64,000 bases of DNA from an uncultured Bacilli bacterium (GTDB taxonomy: Bacteria; Bacillota_I; Bacilli_A; RF39; UBA660): positions 1 through 64,000 of the forward strand of contig CAKOSZ010000007.1 in assembly GCA_934119955.1 (NCBI GenBank), in the 5' to 3' direction. Below are positions 16,539 through 23,682 of the stretch, one piece after another. The notes under the pieces were generated by a model. It was not told the DNA's origin and searched no databases. It saw only the letters and a list, made by a program, of their open reading frames with translations. How positions within the stretch are numbered: position 1 is the first letter of the stretch; each line of letters opens with the position of its first letter. Both the position numbers and the translations under genes were made by a program.

Positions 16539-16565
16539 AAAAAATAGACATTCGGTCTATTTTTT
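16539..16565 (+). terminator. Terminator after mscS
   Basis: ATAGAC and GTCTAT form a stem (16544-16549 and 16555-16560), extended by A-T pairs, with loop ATTCG and a following T-run. Confidence 0.8.
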
Positions 16566-16608
16566 ATAAAATAAAAACTATTAGCAAAATAGTTTTATAA
16601 TACATATA

Positions 16609-16682
16609 TGGCAGGGAATGAGAGAATCGAACTCCCATCAAAGGTTTTGGAGACCCCTATTTTACCATTAAACTAATTCCCT
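16609..16682 (-). tRNA. tRNA-Trp (anticodon CCA)
   Basis: A 74-nt cloverleaf on the minus strand with acceptor AGGGAAT/ATTCCCT, anticodon loop CTCCAAA and encoded GCCA end. Only UGG is decoded by CCA, which agrees with UGA being a stop codon here. Confidence 0.92.
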
Positions 16683-16693
16683 AAAACAAATTT

Positions 16694-16722
16694 ATTTTAA
16701 CATTATTTATATTACTTGTCAA
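16694..16722 (-). promoter_or_regulatory. Promoter of tRNA-Trp
   Basis: On the minus strand TTGACA (complement of 16717-16722) and TAAAAT (complement of 16694-16699) are separated by 17 bp. Its -35 box overlaps that of the divergent promoter at 16716-16744. Confidence 0.8.
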
Positions 16723-16744
16723 TTAATATTTTTTATTCTATAAT
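16716..16744 (+). promoter_or_regulatory. Promoter of the Lys-rich membrane protein gene
   Basis: TTGTCA (16716-16721) and TATAAT (16739-16744) are separated by 17 bp. The -35 box is shared, in opposite sense, with the tRNA-Trp promoter. Confidence 0.8.
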
Positions 16745-16765
16745 ATATACGTGTTAGGAGGATGT

Positions 16766-17899
16766 ATGGCAAATAAAACTAAAAAGCAAATTAATGTTCA
16801 AAAAGAATTAAATAAAGGTAAAAATAACAAGGATTCTAAGGTAAGTAATTCAAATATTAAAAAAAATAATATTAAAAAGACAACTATTAAAAATACTCCT
16901 AGTACAAAGAAAAAAAGTAATTATCAAAAAATTCAAAAAAGAGTTCAAACTGAAAATCAAAAAGAAATAACAAGAAAAGAAGAAAATAAAACTTTGAAAA
17001 TAGATAATAAAGAGAGTAAAAATACAATTACAGAAATAAATTCAAAAACAGATAAAATTAAAAATAAAAATAATGTAAAAACTGAAAAAATAAAAATAAA
17101 ATCAAAAAAAGATAAAAGTGAAGTAAGTAGTAATAAAAAAAATAAAATAAAAAGAGTTAAAATTATATTTAAAAATATATTTAAACGTATTTTTCTAGTA
17201 TTTAAAAAAGTTTTTTTGGCACTTAAAAAAGTCTTCTTTGTAATAATGAATTTCTTCAAGAATTTATTAATTAAAATAGCAAGATTTCTTAAAAAAGAAT
17301 TTACATCTTTTATTAACTTCTTAAAAAATAAAATTAGAAATATTAAAAACAGACGAGATGTTGATAATAAAGAAAATGTTAAATTAACCAAAATTGATAA
17401 AAAGAAAAATAAAGAATTATTAAAACTAGAAAGGAAAAATAAAAGATTACTTAAATTAGAAAATAAAAAGAATAATAAAAATAAAAAAGGAATTAAAAAA
17501 GATATAGAAATTCAAAATGATATTAATAATAAAAATATAGATAATAAAATTAAAGATAGTAATTTAGATAGTTTAAGCAATACAGTTATAATTAAGAGTA
17601 TAACAGGTAGAATATTACCTTTATCTCTTACAAAGTGGGATAGAAAAAGAAGAAAAAATATTTATTTAAAAGAATCATTGTTGTTTTCTATTATCTTTAC
17701 TTTAATTGATACAATTTGTTTTTATAAGTTTTCGTTTGCAAATTTATTAACTATTTTTGATAATAGTATGTGGAATTTAATAGTAACTATTTCTTTAACT
17801 TTACTTGTTTTATTGATTGCAACATATATAGTTGACTATGTAATGACTGAAATAATGATTAAAAAATATAATAAGAAAATTCTAGATACAGCAAAATAA
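16766..17899 (+). CDS. Lysine/asparagine-rich membrane protein of unknown function
   Basis: The 377-residue product starts at an ATG 6 nt after AGGAGG. Its first 130 residues are low-complexity Lys, Asn, Ser, Thr and Ile. A highly basic hydrophobic stretch follows (residues about 135-205), with periodic Lys in segments such as FKNIFKRIFLVFKKVFLALK, then another Lys/Asn-rich coil. The C-terminal 100 residues contain two likely membrane helices (SLLFSIIFTLIDTICFY and LIVTISLTLLVLLIATYIV). This suggests a membrane anchor with a very basic cytoplasmic arm that could bind nucleic acid or acidic lipid. That is inference from composition only. It lies between tRNA-Trp and sufB with no operon partner. 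Confidence 0.7.
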   Translation: MANKTKKQINVQKELNKGKNNKDSKVSNSNIKKNNIKKTTIKNTPSTKKKSNYQKIQKRVQTENQKEITRKEENKTLKIDNKESKNTITEINSKTDKIKNKNNVKTEKIKIKSKKDKSEVSSNKKNKIKRVKIIFKNIFKRIFLVFKKVFLALKKVFFVIMNFFKNLLIKIARFLKKEFTSFINFLKNKIRNIKNRRDVDNKENVKLTKIDKKKNKELLKLERKNKRLLKLENKKNNKNKKGIKKDIEIQNDINNKNIDNKIKDSNLDSLSNTVIIKSITGRILPLSLTKWDRKRRKNIYLKESLLFSIIFTLIDTICFYKFSFANLLTIFDNSMWNLIVTISLTLLVLLIATYIVDYVMTEIMIKKYNKKILDTAK

Positions 17900-17958
17900 T
17901 AATTGATGAATAATAAATAAATAATTAATAATTACATTTAAATAATACAGTATAGGAG

Positions 17959-19275
17959 ATGATTAAAATAGAAATTCGAGGTTTAAATTTAGAAAAAATT
18001 AAAAAAATATCTTCCTTAAAACATGAAGAAGATTATTTTCTAAATTATAGGATTAAAAGTTATGAAATATTTAAAGAACTAAGTGAACCTGATTTTGGAG
18101 TTAAGTGTCATATTGATTATGACAAAATAATTTACTATAAATCTATTCAAGATGATATAAAAAATGATTGGAAGGATGTTGCTTCTAATGTTCAAGATGA
18201 ATTTAAAAATTTAGGAGTAATTGAAAGTGAAAGTAAATTAGATGGAATAGGGGTTCAGTATGAAAGTGAAGTAATATATCATAATATGTTACACGAACTT
18301 GAAGAAAAAAAAGTTATATTTACCTCAATTGATGAAGCAATTAGGAAATACCCGGATTTGGTTAAAAAATATTTTGGTAAATTAGTTTCTAATCGTGATA
18401 ATAAATTTGCTGCTCTAAATTCTTGTGTTTTTTCGGGAGGTAGTTTTATTTATGTTCCTGATAATACTAAGTTAGATAGACCTTTACAAAGTTATTTTAG
18501 AATTAATAGTAAAGAAATGGGGCAATTTGAAAGAAGTTTAATAATTGTTGGAGATAATAGTGAACTACATTATATAGAAGGTTGTACAGCACCTACTTAT
18601 AGTGAATCTAGTTTACATGCAGCCGTTGTAGAAATTTTTGTTGGTAAAAATAGTAAATGTCGTTATTCAACTATTCAAAATTGGGCTCATAATGTTAATA
18701 ATTTAGTAACTAAACGTGCTTTGGTAGAAGAAAATGGTACAATGGAATGGATTGACGGAAATATAGGAAGTTTTAATACAATGAAATATCCTGCTTGTAT
18801 ATTAAAAGGTGATAATTCATCTGGAACTTGTATTACAATTAGTGTAGCATCTAAAAATCAATTTCAAGATACTGGTAGTAGAATGATTCATATAGGAAAA
18901 AATACTAAGAGTAAAATCATATCTAAAAGTATTGCTATGAATGGTGGTAATGCTACATATAGGGGTAAAATAGATATTAAAGAAAGTGCTATTAATAGTG
19001 AAGCAAGTTTAAAATGTGATACTTTAATTTTAGATAATTTAAGTAAAAGTGATACTTATCCAGTTAATATTAATAGGAATAAAACTAGTAATTTATTTCA
19101 TGAAGCAACTGTTTCTAAGATAAGTGAAGAAAATTTATGTTATTTAATGAGCAGGGGAATAACAAGAGAAAGAGCAATGGAATTAATTATTTTAGGTTTT
19201 ATTGATGAATTTAAGAAAGAATTACCTGTTGAATATGCAGTTGAGTTAAATCAATTAATTAAGAAAAATTTGTAA
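17959..19275 (+). CDS. sufB: Fe-S cluster assembly scaffold protein SufB
   Basis: The 438-residue protein is the scaffold subunit of the SUF iron-sulfur assembly system. The N-terminal domain contains LNYRIKSYEIF. The beta-helix core includes YIEGCTAPTYSESSLHAAVVEI, the family's most conserved stretch, and LFHEATVSKISEENLCYLMSRG near the C-terminus. Length is slightly below the usual 460-470, mainly at the N-terminus. The first ATG (17959) directly abuts AGGAG with no spacer; an ATA codon at 17968 has a 9-nt spacing. sufC, sufD, sufS and sufU are not adjacent, so the operon found in most Firmicutes is split. Confidence 0.9.
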   Translation: MIKIEIRGLNLEKIKKISSLKHEEDYFLNYRIKSYEIFKELSEPDFGVKCHIDYDKIIYYKSIQDDIKNDWKDVASNVQDEFKNLGVIESESKLDGIGVQYESEVIYHNMLHELEEKKVIFTSIDEAIRKYPDLVKKYFGKLVSNRDNKFAALNSCVFSGGSFIYVPDNTKLDRPLQSYFRINSKEMGQFERSLIIVGDNSELHYIEGCTAPTYSESSLHAAVVEIFVGKNSKCRYSTIQNWAHNVNNLVTKRALVEENGTMEWIDGNIGSFNTMKYPACILKGDNSSGTCITISVASKNQFQDTGSRMIHIGKNTKSKIISKSIAMNGGNATYRGKIDIKESAINSEASLKCDTLILDNLSKSDTYPVNINRNKTSNLFHEATVSKISEENLCYLMSRGITRERAMELIILGFIDEFKKELPVEYAVELNQLIKKNL

Positions 19276-19368
19276 AAATGTAATTTTTTAATAAATTTGA
19301 AAAAAAATTAAAAAAGTGTGATTTTTGAAATTGGACTTTTTTTTCTGGCAAAATTTGATCGAATTTGG

Positions 19369-19430
19369 GGTAATTTTGAATTTTGACGGGGTTATTGGTG
19401 TCTTAGGGCTGGGCAAATTCAAAAATTACC
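19369..19430 (+). repeat. Long inverted repeat with a G-rich loop between sufB and ssb
   Basis: Arms 19369-19385 and 19414-19430 are 17 nt each and pair along almost their whole length with single-base bulges. The 28-nt loop contains four G-runs (GGGG, GG, GGG, GGG), unusual in this AT-rich sequence. Five T residues follow the 3' arm, so it may end the sufB transcript. The ssb -35 box begins 4 nt after it. Confidence 0.6.
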
Positions 19431-19433
19431 TTT

Positions 19434-19462
19434 TTGACGTTATTTTTATTGTTTGATATAGT
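19434..19462 (+). promoter_or_regulatory. Promoter of ssb
   Basis: TTGACG (19434-19439) and TATAGT (19457-19462) are separated by 17 bp. The start codon lies 22 nt after the -10. Confidence 0.78.
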
Positions 19463-19484
19463 GCTTTTTGAAAGGAGGTTTTAT

Positions 19485-19832
19485 ATGGTTAATACAGTTA
19501 TGTTAATTGGAAGATTAACAAAAGATCCGGAGATTGTTGAAACCGAAAAGGGTACTAAGGTATCAAGAATAACGTTAGCAATTGGAAGAAAGTTTAAAAG
19601 TTCTGATGGAACGTATCGTACTGATTATATTGATTGTATACTTTGGAATAATTTTGCTAAAAATGTTAGTACTTATTGTGTAAAAGGTGATTTAATAGGA
19701 ATTCGTGGTAGACTTCAAGTTGAAACATATGAAAAAGATGGAGTTAAGAAAAAAGTAACTGATGTTATTGCTGAAAGTATTACGTTTTTATCATCTAAAA
19801 GTAAAGAAGAAATTACTATAAGTGAAAATTAA
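19485..19832 (+). CDS. ssb: Single-stranded DNA-binding protein, short form
   Basis: The 115-residue protein is an OB-fold SSB. It begins MVNTVMLIGRLTKDPE and contains DYIDCILWNNFAKNVSTYCVKGD and GIRGRLQVETYEKDG, all typical of bacterial SSB. It lacks the glycine-rich linker and the acidic D-D-D-I-P-F tip that recruits partner proteins; it ends EEITISEN. The start at 19485 is fixed by AAAGGAGG 7 nt upstream and by the promoter, which excludes the TTG at 19434. It is outside the usual rpsF-ssb-rpsR operon, so it may be a second, specialised SSB. Confidence 0.88.
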   Translation: MVNTVMLIGRLTKDPEIVETEKGTKVSRITLAIGRKFKSSDGTYRTDYIDCILWNNFAKNVSTYCVKGDLIGIRGRLQVETYEKDGVKKKVTDVIAESITFLSSKSKEEITISEN

Positions 19833-19840
19833 AATTAATT

Positions 19841-19860
19841 AGATTACTATTTAGTAATCT
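19841..19860 (+). terminator. Hairpin after ssb
   Basis: AGATTACTA and TAGTAATCT are perfect complements around TT. No T-run follows, so it is a 3' hairpin or a weak terminator. Confidence 0.4.
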
Positions 19861-19862
19861 AT

Positions 19863-19983
19863 ATTGGGAACTATTCAAACGATTCTAAAACATTTACTCC
19901 TTTAAAATTATATATTATTCTAGCACTTTTTCTTAAATGTTTAAAAATTTATCACGGATGTTGTAGTTTGAATAGTTCCCAAT
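19863..19983. repeat. 121-nt element with 18-bp perfect terminal inverted repeats (MITE-like)
   Basis: ATTGGGAACTATTCAAAC (19863-19880) is exactly complementary to 19966-19983. The 85-nt interior is A/T-rich, has no coding frame and contains a nested 8-bp pair (AAACATTT/AAATGTTT). The layout fits a miniature inverted-repeat element or a long hairpin RNA. No clear target-site duplication is seen and no second copy was noticed in the window. Confidence 0.6.
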
Positions 19984-20072
19984 GTAAAGAATAAAAAGAT
20001 TAAATTAAAAGGTACTAAATTACTAAAAAAAATAAAAAAGTGTTAAATTGAAGAAAAAAATGTTAAATTAAA

Positions 20073-20101
20073 TTGACAACTAGTCTAAGTTTTGTTATTA
20101 T
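20073..20101 (+). promoter_or_regulatory. Promoter of tRNA-Ser(GCT)
   Basis: TTGACA (20073-20078) and TATTAT (20096-20101) are separated by 17 bp. The tRNA begins 15 nt after the -10. Confidence 0.8.
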
Positions 20102-20115
20102 ATATTTAGTCATTT

Positions 20116-20208
20116 GGAGTAGTACTCAAGAGGCTGAAGAGGCTCCCCTGCTAAGGGAGTAGATCGGGTTAAACTGGTGCGAGGGTTCAAATCCCTCCTG
20201 CTCCGCCA
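20116..20208 (+). tRNA. tRNA-Ser (anticodon GCT)
   Basis: A 93-nt type II tRNA with acceptor GGAGTAG/CTGCTCC, anticodon GCT, long variable arm and encoded CCA. Confidence 0.94.
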
Positions 20209-20219
20209 TAAATGATAAT

Positions 20220-20250
20220 AAACTCTTAGTAAATAAGGGTTTTATTTTTT
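20220..20250 (+). terminator. Terminator of tRNA-Ser(GCT)
   Basis: AAACTCTTA and TAAGGGTTT form a 9-bp stem (one T-G pair) with a 5-nt loop, followed by T-rich sequence. Confidence 0.8.
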
Positions 20251-20272
20251 ACCTAAAATATATTTAAAATGA

Positions 20273-20301
20273 TTGTTATTTAATTTATTTTATTGTATAA
20301 T
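20273..20301 (+). promoter_or_regulatory. Promoter of the ackA-nrnA-engB operon
   Basis: TTGTTA (20273-20278) and TATAAT (20296-20301) are separated by 17 bp. The ackA start lies 22 nt after the -10. Confidence 0.78.
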
Positions 20302-20323
20302 AACAAAGGAAAAGGAGAAGTTT

Positions 20324-21505
20324 ATGAAAATATTATCAGTAAATGCAGGTAGTTCATCTTTAAAGTTTCAAATGTATGAAATGCCTGATGAAGTTGTATT
20401 AATTAGTGGCGTTTTTGAACGCATTGGTATGGAAGGTAGTTTCTATACTATTAAATTAAATGGAGAAAAAAAAGAAAAAAAAGTAGAACTTAAAGATCAT
20501 AAAACAGCATTTGAGTTATTAGTTAAAGAATTAATTGATAATAAGATAGTTGATAGTTTAGATGATATAGCAGGAATTGGGCATAGAATAGTTCAAGGTG
20601 GTTCATATTTTGATAGAAGTGTTATAGCAAGTGAAGAAGTTATTCAAAAAATTGATGAATTATCACCTCTTGCACCTTTACATAATCCAGCAGCAATAGT
20701 AGGTATTCGTGCTGCTCAAACAGTAGTTCCAGGTGCTGTACAAACAGTTGTTTTCGATACAGCATATCATCAAACTATGCCGGAAGAAAATTATTTATAT
20801 GCACTTCCATATGATTTATGCAAAGATAATTTAATAAGAAGATATGGGGCTCATGGGACAAGTCATAGATATGTTGCTAATAAAATGAATGAAATATTAG
20901 GAAGAGAAGATACTAAATTAATTACTTGTCATATAGGTAATGGTGCAAGTATAAGTGCAATTTTAAATGGAAAATGTTTAAATACTTCAATGGGATTAAC
21001 TCCAAATGCTGGTTTAATTATGGGAACACGTTGTGGGGATATTGATGCTACAATTTTACCTTACTTAATGGAAAAGCAAAACATTTCATGCAAGGAAATG
21101 GATAGAATTATGAACAAAGAAAGTGGATTACTTGGTATAAGTGGTGTTAGTAGTGATTCAAGAGATATTGAAAATGGAATAAAAGAAGGAAACAAACGTT
21201 GTGAATTGGCTCAAAAAATGTATGTAAGAAGAATTATTGATTACATTGCTAAGTATTATGTTGAACTAGGTGGCTGTGATGGTATAGTATTTACTGCTGG
21301 TGTTGGTGAAAATAGTGTTTCAGTTCGTAAAGCAATTATGGAAGGTTTAGAAGTTTTAGGTATTAAATTAGATGAAGAAAAAAATAATATAAGAGGTAGT
21401 TTACAAAAAATTAGTGCTAATGATTCAAGTGTTTTAGTTTATGTAATACCAACAGATGAAGAATTAATGATAGCACGTGATACTTTAAATTTAATAAATA
21501 GTTAG
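20324..21505 (+). CDS. ackA: Acetate kinase
   Basis: The 393-residue enzyme interconverts acetyl phosphate plus ADP and acetate plus ATP in the cytoplasm, the energy-yielding step of fermentative acetate production. Family motifs are present: ILSVNAGSSSLKF at the N-terminus, VFDTAYHQTMP, RRYGAHGTSHRYVA, TCHIGNGASI and FTAGVGENS. Length is normal (about 400). The start at 20324 follows AAAAGGAG by 5 nt; the longer frame from 20273 begins inside the promoter and is rejected. Phosphotransacetylase is not in the window. Confidence 0.95.
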   Translation: MKILSVNAGSSSLKFQMYEMPDEVVLISGVFERIGMEGSFYTIKLNGEKKEKKVELKDHKTAFELLVKELIDNKIVDSLDDIAGIGHRIVQGGSYFDRSVIASEEVIQKIDELSPLAPLHNPAAIVGIRAAQTVVPGAVQTVVFDTAYHQTMPEENYLYALPYDLCKDNLIRRYGAHGTSHRYVANKMNEILGREDTKLITCHIGNGASISAILNGKCLNTSMGLTPNAGLIMGTRCGDIDATILPYLMEKQNISCKEMDRIMNKESGLLGISGVSSDSRDIENGIKEGNKRCELAQKMYVRRIIDYIAKYYVELGGCDGIVFTAGVGENSVSVRKAIMEGLEVLGIKLDEEKNNIRGSLQKISANDSSVLVYVIPTDEELMIARDTLNLINS

Positions 21506-21514
21506 GATGATTGT

Positions 21515-22492
21515 ATGTTTAGTAATATTTATGAATTAATAAAAGAGTTTGAAACAATTGTACTTGCCAGACATGTTGGGGTTGATCCTGATGCAATGGC
21601 TAGTACAATGGCTTTAAAAGATAGTATTCTTTTAACTTTTACTAATAAAAAAGTTTATTGTGTAGGAGGAGGAAGTAATAGATTTTCTTATTTTGGTAAA
21701 TTAGATAAAATAGACAAACCAGAAAATGCACTTTTAATAGTACTTGATACTCCTGATATAAGAAGAATAGATGGAATCGATCTTCAAGATTATAAAAAAG
21801 TAATAAAGATTGATCATCATCCGTTTGTTGAAAAGTATGCTGATATTGAATGTATTAATGACGCATCAAGTAGTGCCTCAGAACTTGTTTTGGATTTAAT
21901 TAACGAAACTCCTTTATTGATGAATAAAATTATTGCTTCAAAAATATACCTTGGAATTGTTAGTGATACTAATCGTTTTATGTTTAATAATTCAACAGGT
22001 TCTACTTTTAAAAAGGTATCTAAGTTAATTGATGATTATGATTTAGAAATTGATAAATTATATGTTCCATTATATTTAAGACCAATTAATGAAGTAAGAT
22101 TAGAAGGATACATTGGCCTTAACTTAAATGTTACTGAAAATGGTGTAGGATATATAAAATTAACCAAAGATTTATTAGATAAATATGGAGTTGATGCTGC
22201 TGCACCTGGTAATATGGTTAATAATTTTAATTATATTAACGAAGTATTAGTTTGGGCATTTTTTACAGAAGATGTTAAAAATGAAAATATAAGAGTTTCA
22301 GTTAGATCACGTGGTCCTATTATTAATACTTCCCTTGCAAAATATAATGGTGGAGGCCATAAATATGCTAGTGGGGCTAGAATTAAAACAATGGCTGATG
22401 TAGAACCAATTGTTGAAGATTTGGATTATTTATGTAAAAAATATAATGAAGAAGTAGGTGATACTAATGAAAGTAAACAAATGCTTGCTTGA
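21515..22492 (+). CDS. nrnA: DHH-family phosphoesterase (NrnA-type oligoribonuclease)
   Basis: The 325-residue protein has the DHH-DHHA1 layout. Motif I is modified (ARHVGVDPDAMAST), then come LDTPD, the DHH motif IDHHP, and the DHHA1 glycine motif GGGHKYASGA near the C-terminus. NrnA-like proteins degrade nano-RNA and dephosphorylate pAp in Firmicutes that lack Orn. The gene starts 9 nt after ackA and overlaps engB by 26 nt, so the three are co-transcribed. Confidence 0.85.
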   Translation: MFSNIYELIKEFETIVLARHVGVDPDAMASTMALKDSILLTFTNKKVYCVGGGSNRFSYFGKLDKIDKPENALLIVLDTPDIRRIDGIDLQDYKKVIKIDHHPFVEKYADIECINDASSSASELVLDLINETPLLMNKIIASKIYLGIVSDTNRFMFNNSTGSTFKKVSKLIDDYDLEIDKLYVPLYLRPINEVRLEGYIGLNLNVTENGVGYIKLTKDLLDKYGVDAAAPGNMVNNFNYINEVLVWAFFTEDVKNENIRVSVRSRGPIINTSLAKYNGGGHKYASGARIKTMADVEPIVEDLDYLCKKYNEEVGDTNESKQMLA

Positions 22493-23060
22493 TGTTGTTG
22501 CAGTTAGACGTAGTCAATATCCAACTGATGGGAAAGCAGAATTTTTATTAGTTGGTCGTAGTAATGTTGGTAAAAGTAGTTTTATTAATACAATTATAAA
22601 TCAAAAAAACTTGGCTAGAACCTCATCTCGTCCAGGAAAAACTCAAACTTTAAATTTTTATCTTGTAAATGATTTATTTTATTTAGTTGACGTTCCAGGA
22701 TATGGTTATGCCTCAGTAAACCAAGAGACTCAAAAGAAAATGGGATTAATGATAGAAGAGTATTTAGAAAAAAGAGAAGAAATGAAAAGAGTTTTTATGT
22801 TGGTTGATTTTCGTATTAAGCCAACTGAAAATGATGTTATGATGTATGAATTTTTAAAGTATTATAACATACCAGTAACATTAGTTTTAACAAAAGCTGA
22901 TAAAGTCTCACCATCTAAAAAAGAAAAGTGTTTAAAGACAATTAAAAATACAATTGATCTTAAAGTTGGCGATGATTTAGTTATTTTTTCTAGTGTTTCT
23001 AAAACTGGTAGGGATGAAATACTTAAAATTATAGAAAATTTAGTAATTGAAACAATTTAG
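22467..23060 (+). CDS. engB: Ribosome biogenesis GTPase EngB/YsxC
   Basis: The 197-residue GTPase has all G motifs: G1 GRSNVGKSSFIN, a Thr-rich G2 region, G3 DVPGYG, G4 TKAD and G5 near VIFSSVSKTG. YsxC acts late in 50S subunit assembly. The ATG at 22467 is preferred to the in-frame GTG at 22458, because the AGGTGA box is well placed for it. It lies within the end of nrnA, so translational coupling is likely. Confidence 0.92.
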   Translation: MKVNKCLLDVVAVRRSQYPTDGKAEFLLVGRSNVGKSSFINTIINQKNLARTSSRPGKTQTLNFYLVNDLFYLVDVPGYGYASVNQETQKKMGLMIEEYLEKREEMKRVFMLVDFRIKPTENDVMMYEFLKYYNIPVTLVLTKADKVSPSKKEKCLKTIKNTIDLKVGDDLVIFSSVSKTGRDEILKIIENLVIETI

Positions 23061-23088
23061 AATACTTGATAAGTTTAAGTATTCTTTT
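23060..23088 (+). terminator. Terminator of the ackA-nrnA-engB operon
   Basis: GAATACTT and AAGTATTC pair across a 9-nt loop, followed by TTTT. The stem begins at the last base of the engB stop codon. Confidence 0.75.
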
Positions 23089-23105
23089 AAATTTCTTTAA
23101 AGAGA

Positions 23106-23134
23106 TTGACAAAACCATTATTTTATCTTAAAAT
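23106..23134 (+). promoter_or_regulatory. Promoter of sepF
   Basis: TTGACA (23106-23111) and TAAAAT (23129-23134) are separated by 17 bp. Confidence 0.82.
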
Positions 23135-23159
23135 TATATTGACAATAGGAGGAATATAG

Positions 23160-23588
23160 ATGGGAATGGAAAAATTAAAAGGTTTTTTTGGGGGATCAAA
23201 CGAAGAAGTTAAAGATAATCGTAATATAAATGAAGATGAATACTATGAAATTGATGCAAAGGCATTTGCAGATAGCAGTAGTTCAAGTAAAATGATTTTA
23301 TTTGAACCACGTGCATATTCAGAAAGTCAACAAATAGCGGACTATTTAAAAAAAAGAAGTGCTGTTGTAGTTAATTTAAAAAGAGTTACTCCTGATCAAG
23401 CAAAAAGAATAGTTGATTTTTTAAGTGGAACTTTATATGCAATTAATGGAGGCTTACAAAAACTTGGAACAGGGATATTTTTGTGTACTCCAAATAACGT
23501 TAATGTAGAGGGTTCTATAAGCGATGAAGCAAAAAATAGTACTGTAAAAAAAGAAGTTAAAAATGATGAAGAAGAGGTTGACTGGTAA
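23160..23588 (+). CDS. sepF: Cell division protein SepF
   Basis: The 142-residue protein begins [12 protein letters not shown], the amphipathic membrane-binding helix of SepF. An acidic linker and the globular SepF domain follow (residues about 48-115), with [37 protein letters not shown] and [19 protein letters not shown]. It tethers FtsZ to the membrane and shapes the septum. It is monocistronic here, with its own promoter and terminator, rather than in the ylm cluster next to ftsZ. Confidence 0.92.
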   Translation: MGMEKLKGFFGGSNEEVKDNRNINEDEYYEIDAKAFADSSSSSKMILFEPRAYSESQQIADYLKKRSAVVVNLKRVTPDQAKRIVDFLSGTLYAINGGLQKLGTGIFLCTPNNVNVEGSISDEAKNSTVKKEVKNDEEEVDW

Positions 23589-23598
23589 CCTCTTTTTT
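23573..23598 (+). terminator. Terminator of sepF
   Basis: AGAGGTT and AACCTCT form a 7-bp stem with a 7-nt loop, followed by a T-run. The stem overlaps the last sepF codons. Confidence 0.82.
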
Positions 23599-23647
23599 AT
23601 GAAAATTTGAAAAGATAAAAAAAATAATTTTTTTTTAAAAAAAAGTG

Positions 23648-23676
23648 TTGACATTTGTCACATATTATGGTAAATT
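23648..23676 (+). promoter_or_regulatory. Promoter with overlapping palindrome, driving the structured RNA
   Basis: TTGACA (23648-23653) and TAAATT (23671-23676) are separated by 17 bp. The perfect palindrome TGACATTTGTCA (23649-23660) overlaps the -35 box and could be an operator. A second possible -10, TATAAT, lies 5 bp further down. Confidence 0.65.
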
Positions 23677-23682
23677 ATAATT

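Noticed and set aside
16957..17391. A 144-codon minus-strand frame rich in Leu, Phe and Ile
   Set aside because: It is the complement of the Lys/Asn-rich coding region; the hydrophobic composition follows from reversing Lys codons.
19841..19983. Tandem terminators after ssb instead of a mobile element
   Set aside because: The 18-bp arms are 85 nt apart and no T-run follows, so a simple intrinsic terminator is unlikely.
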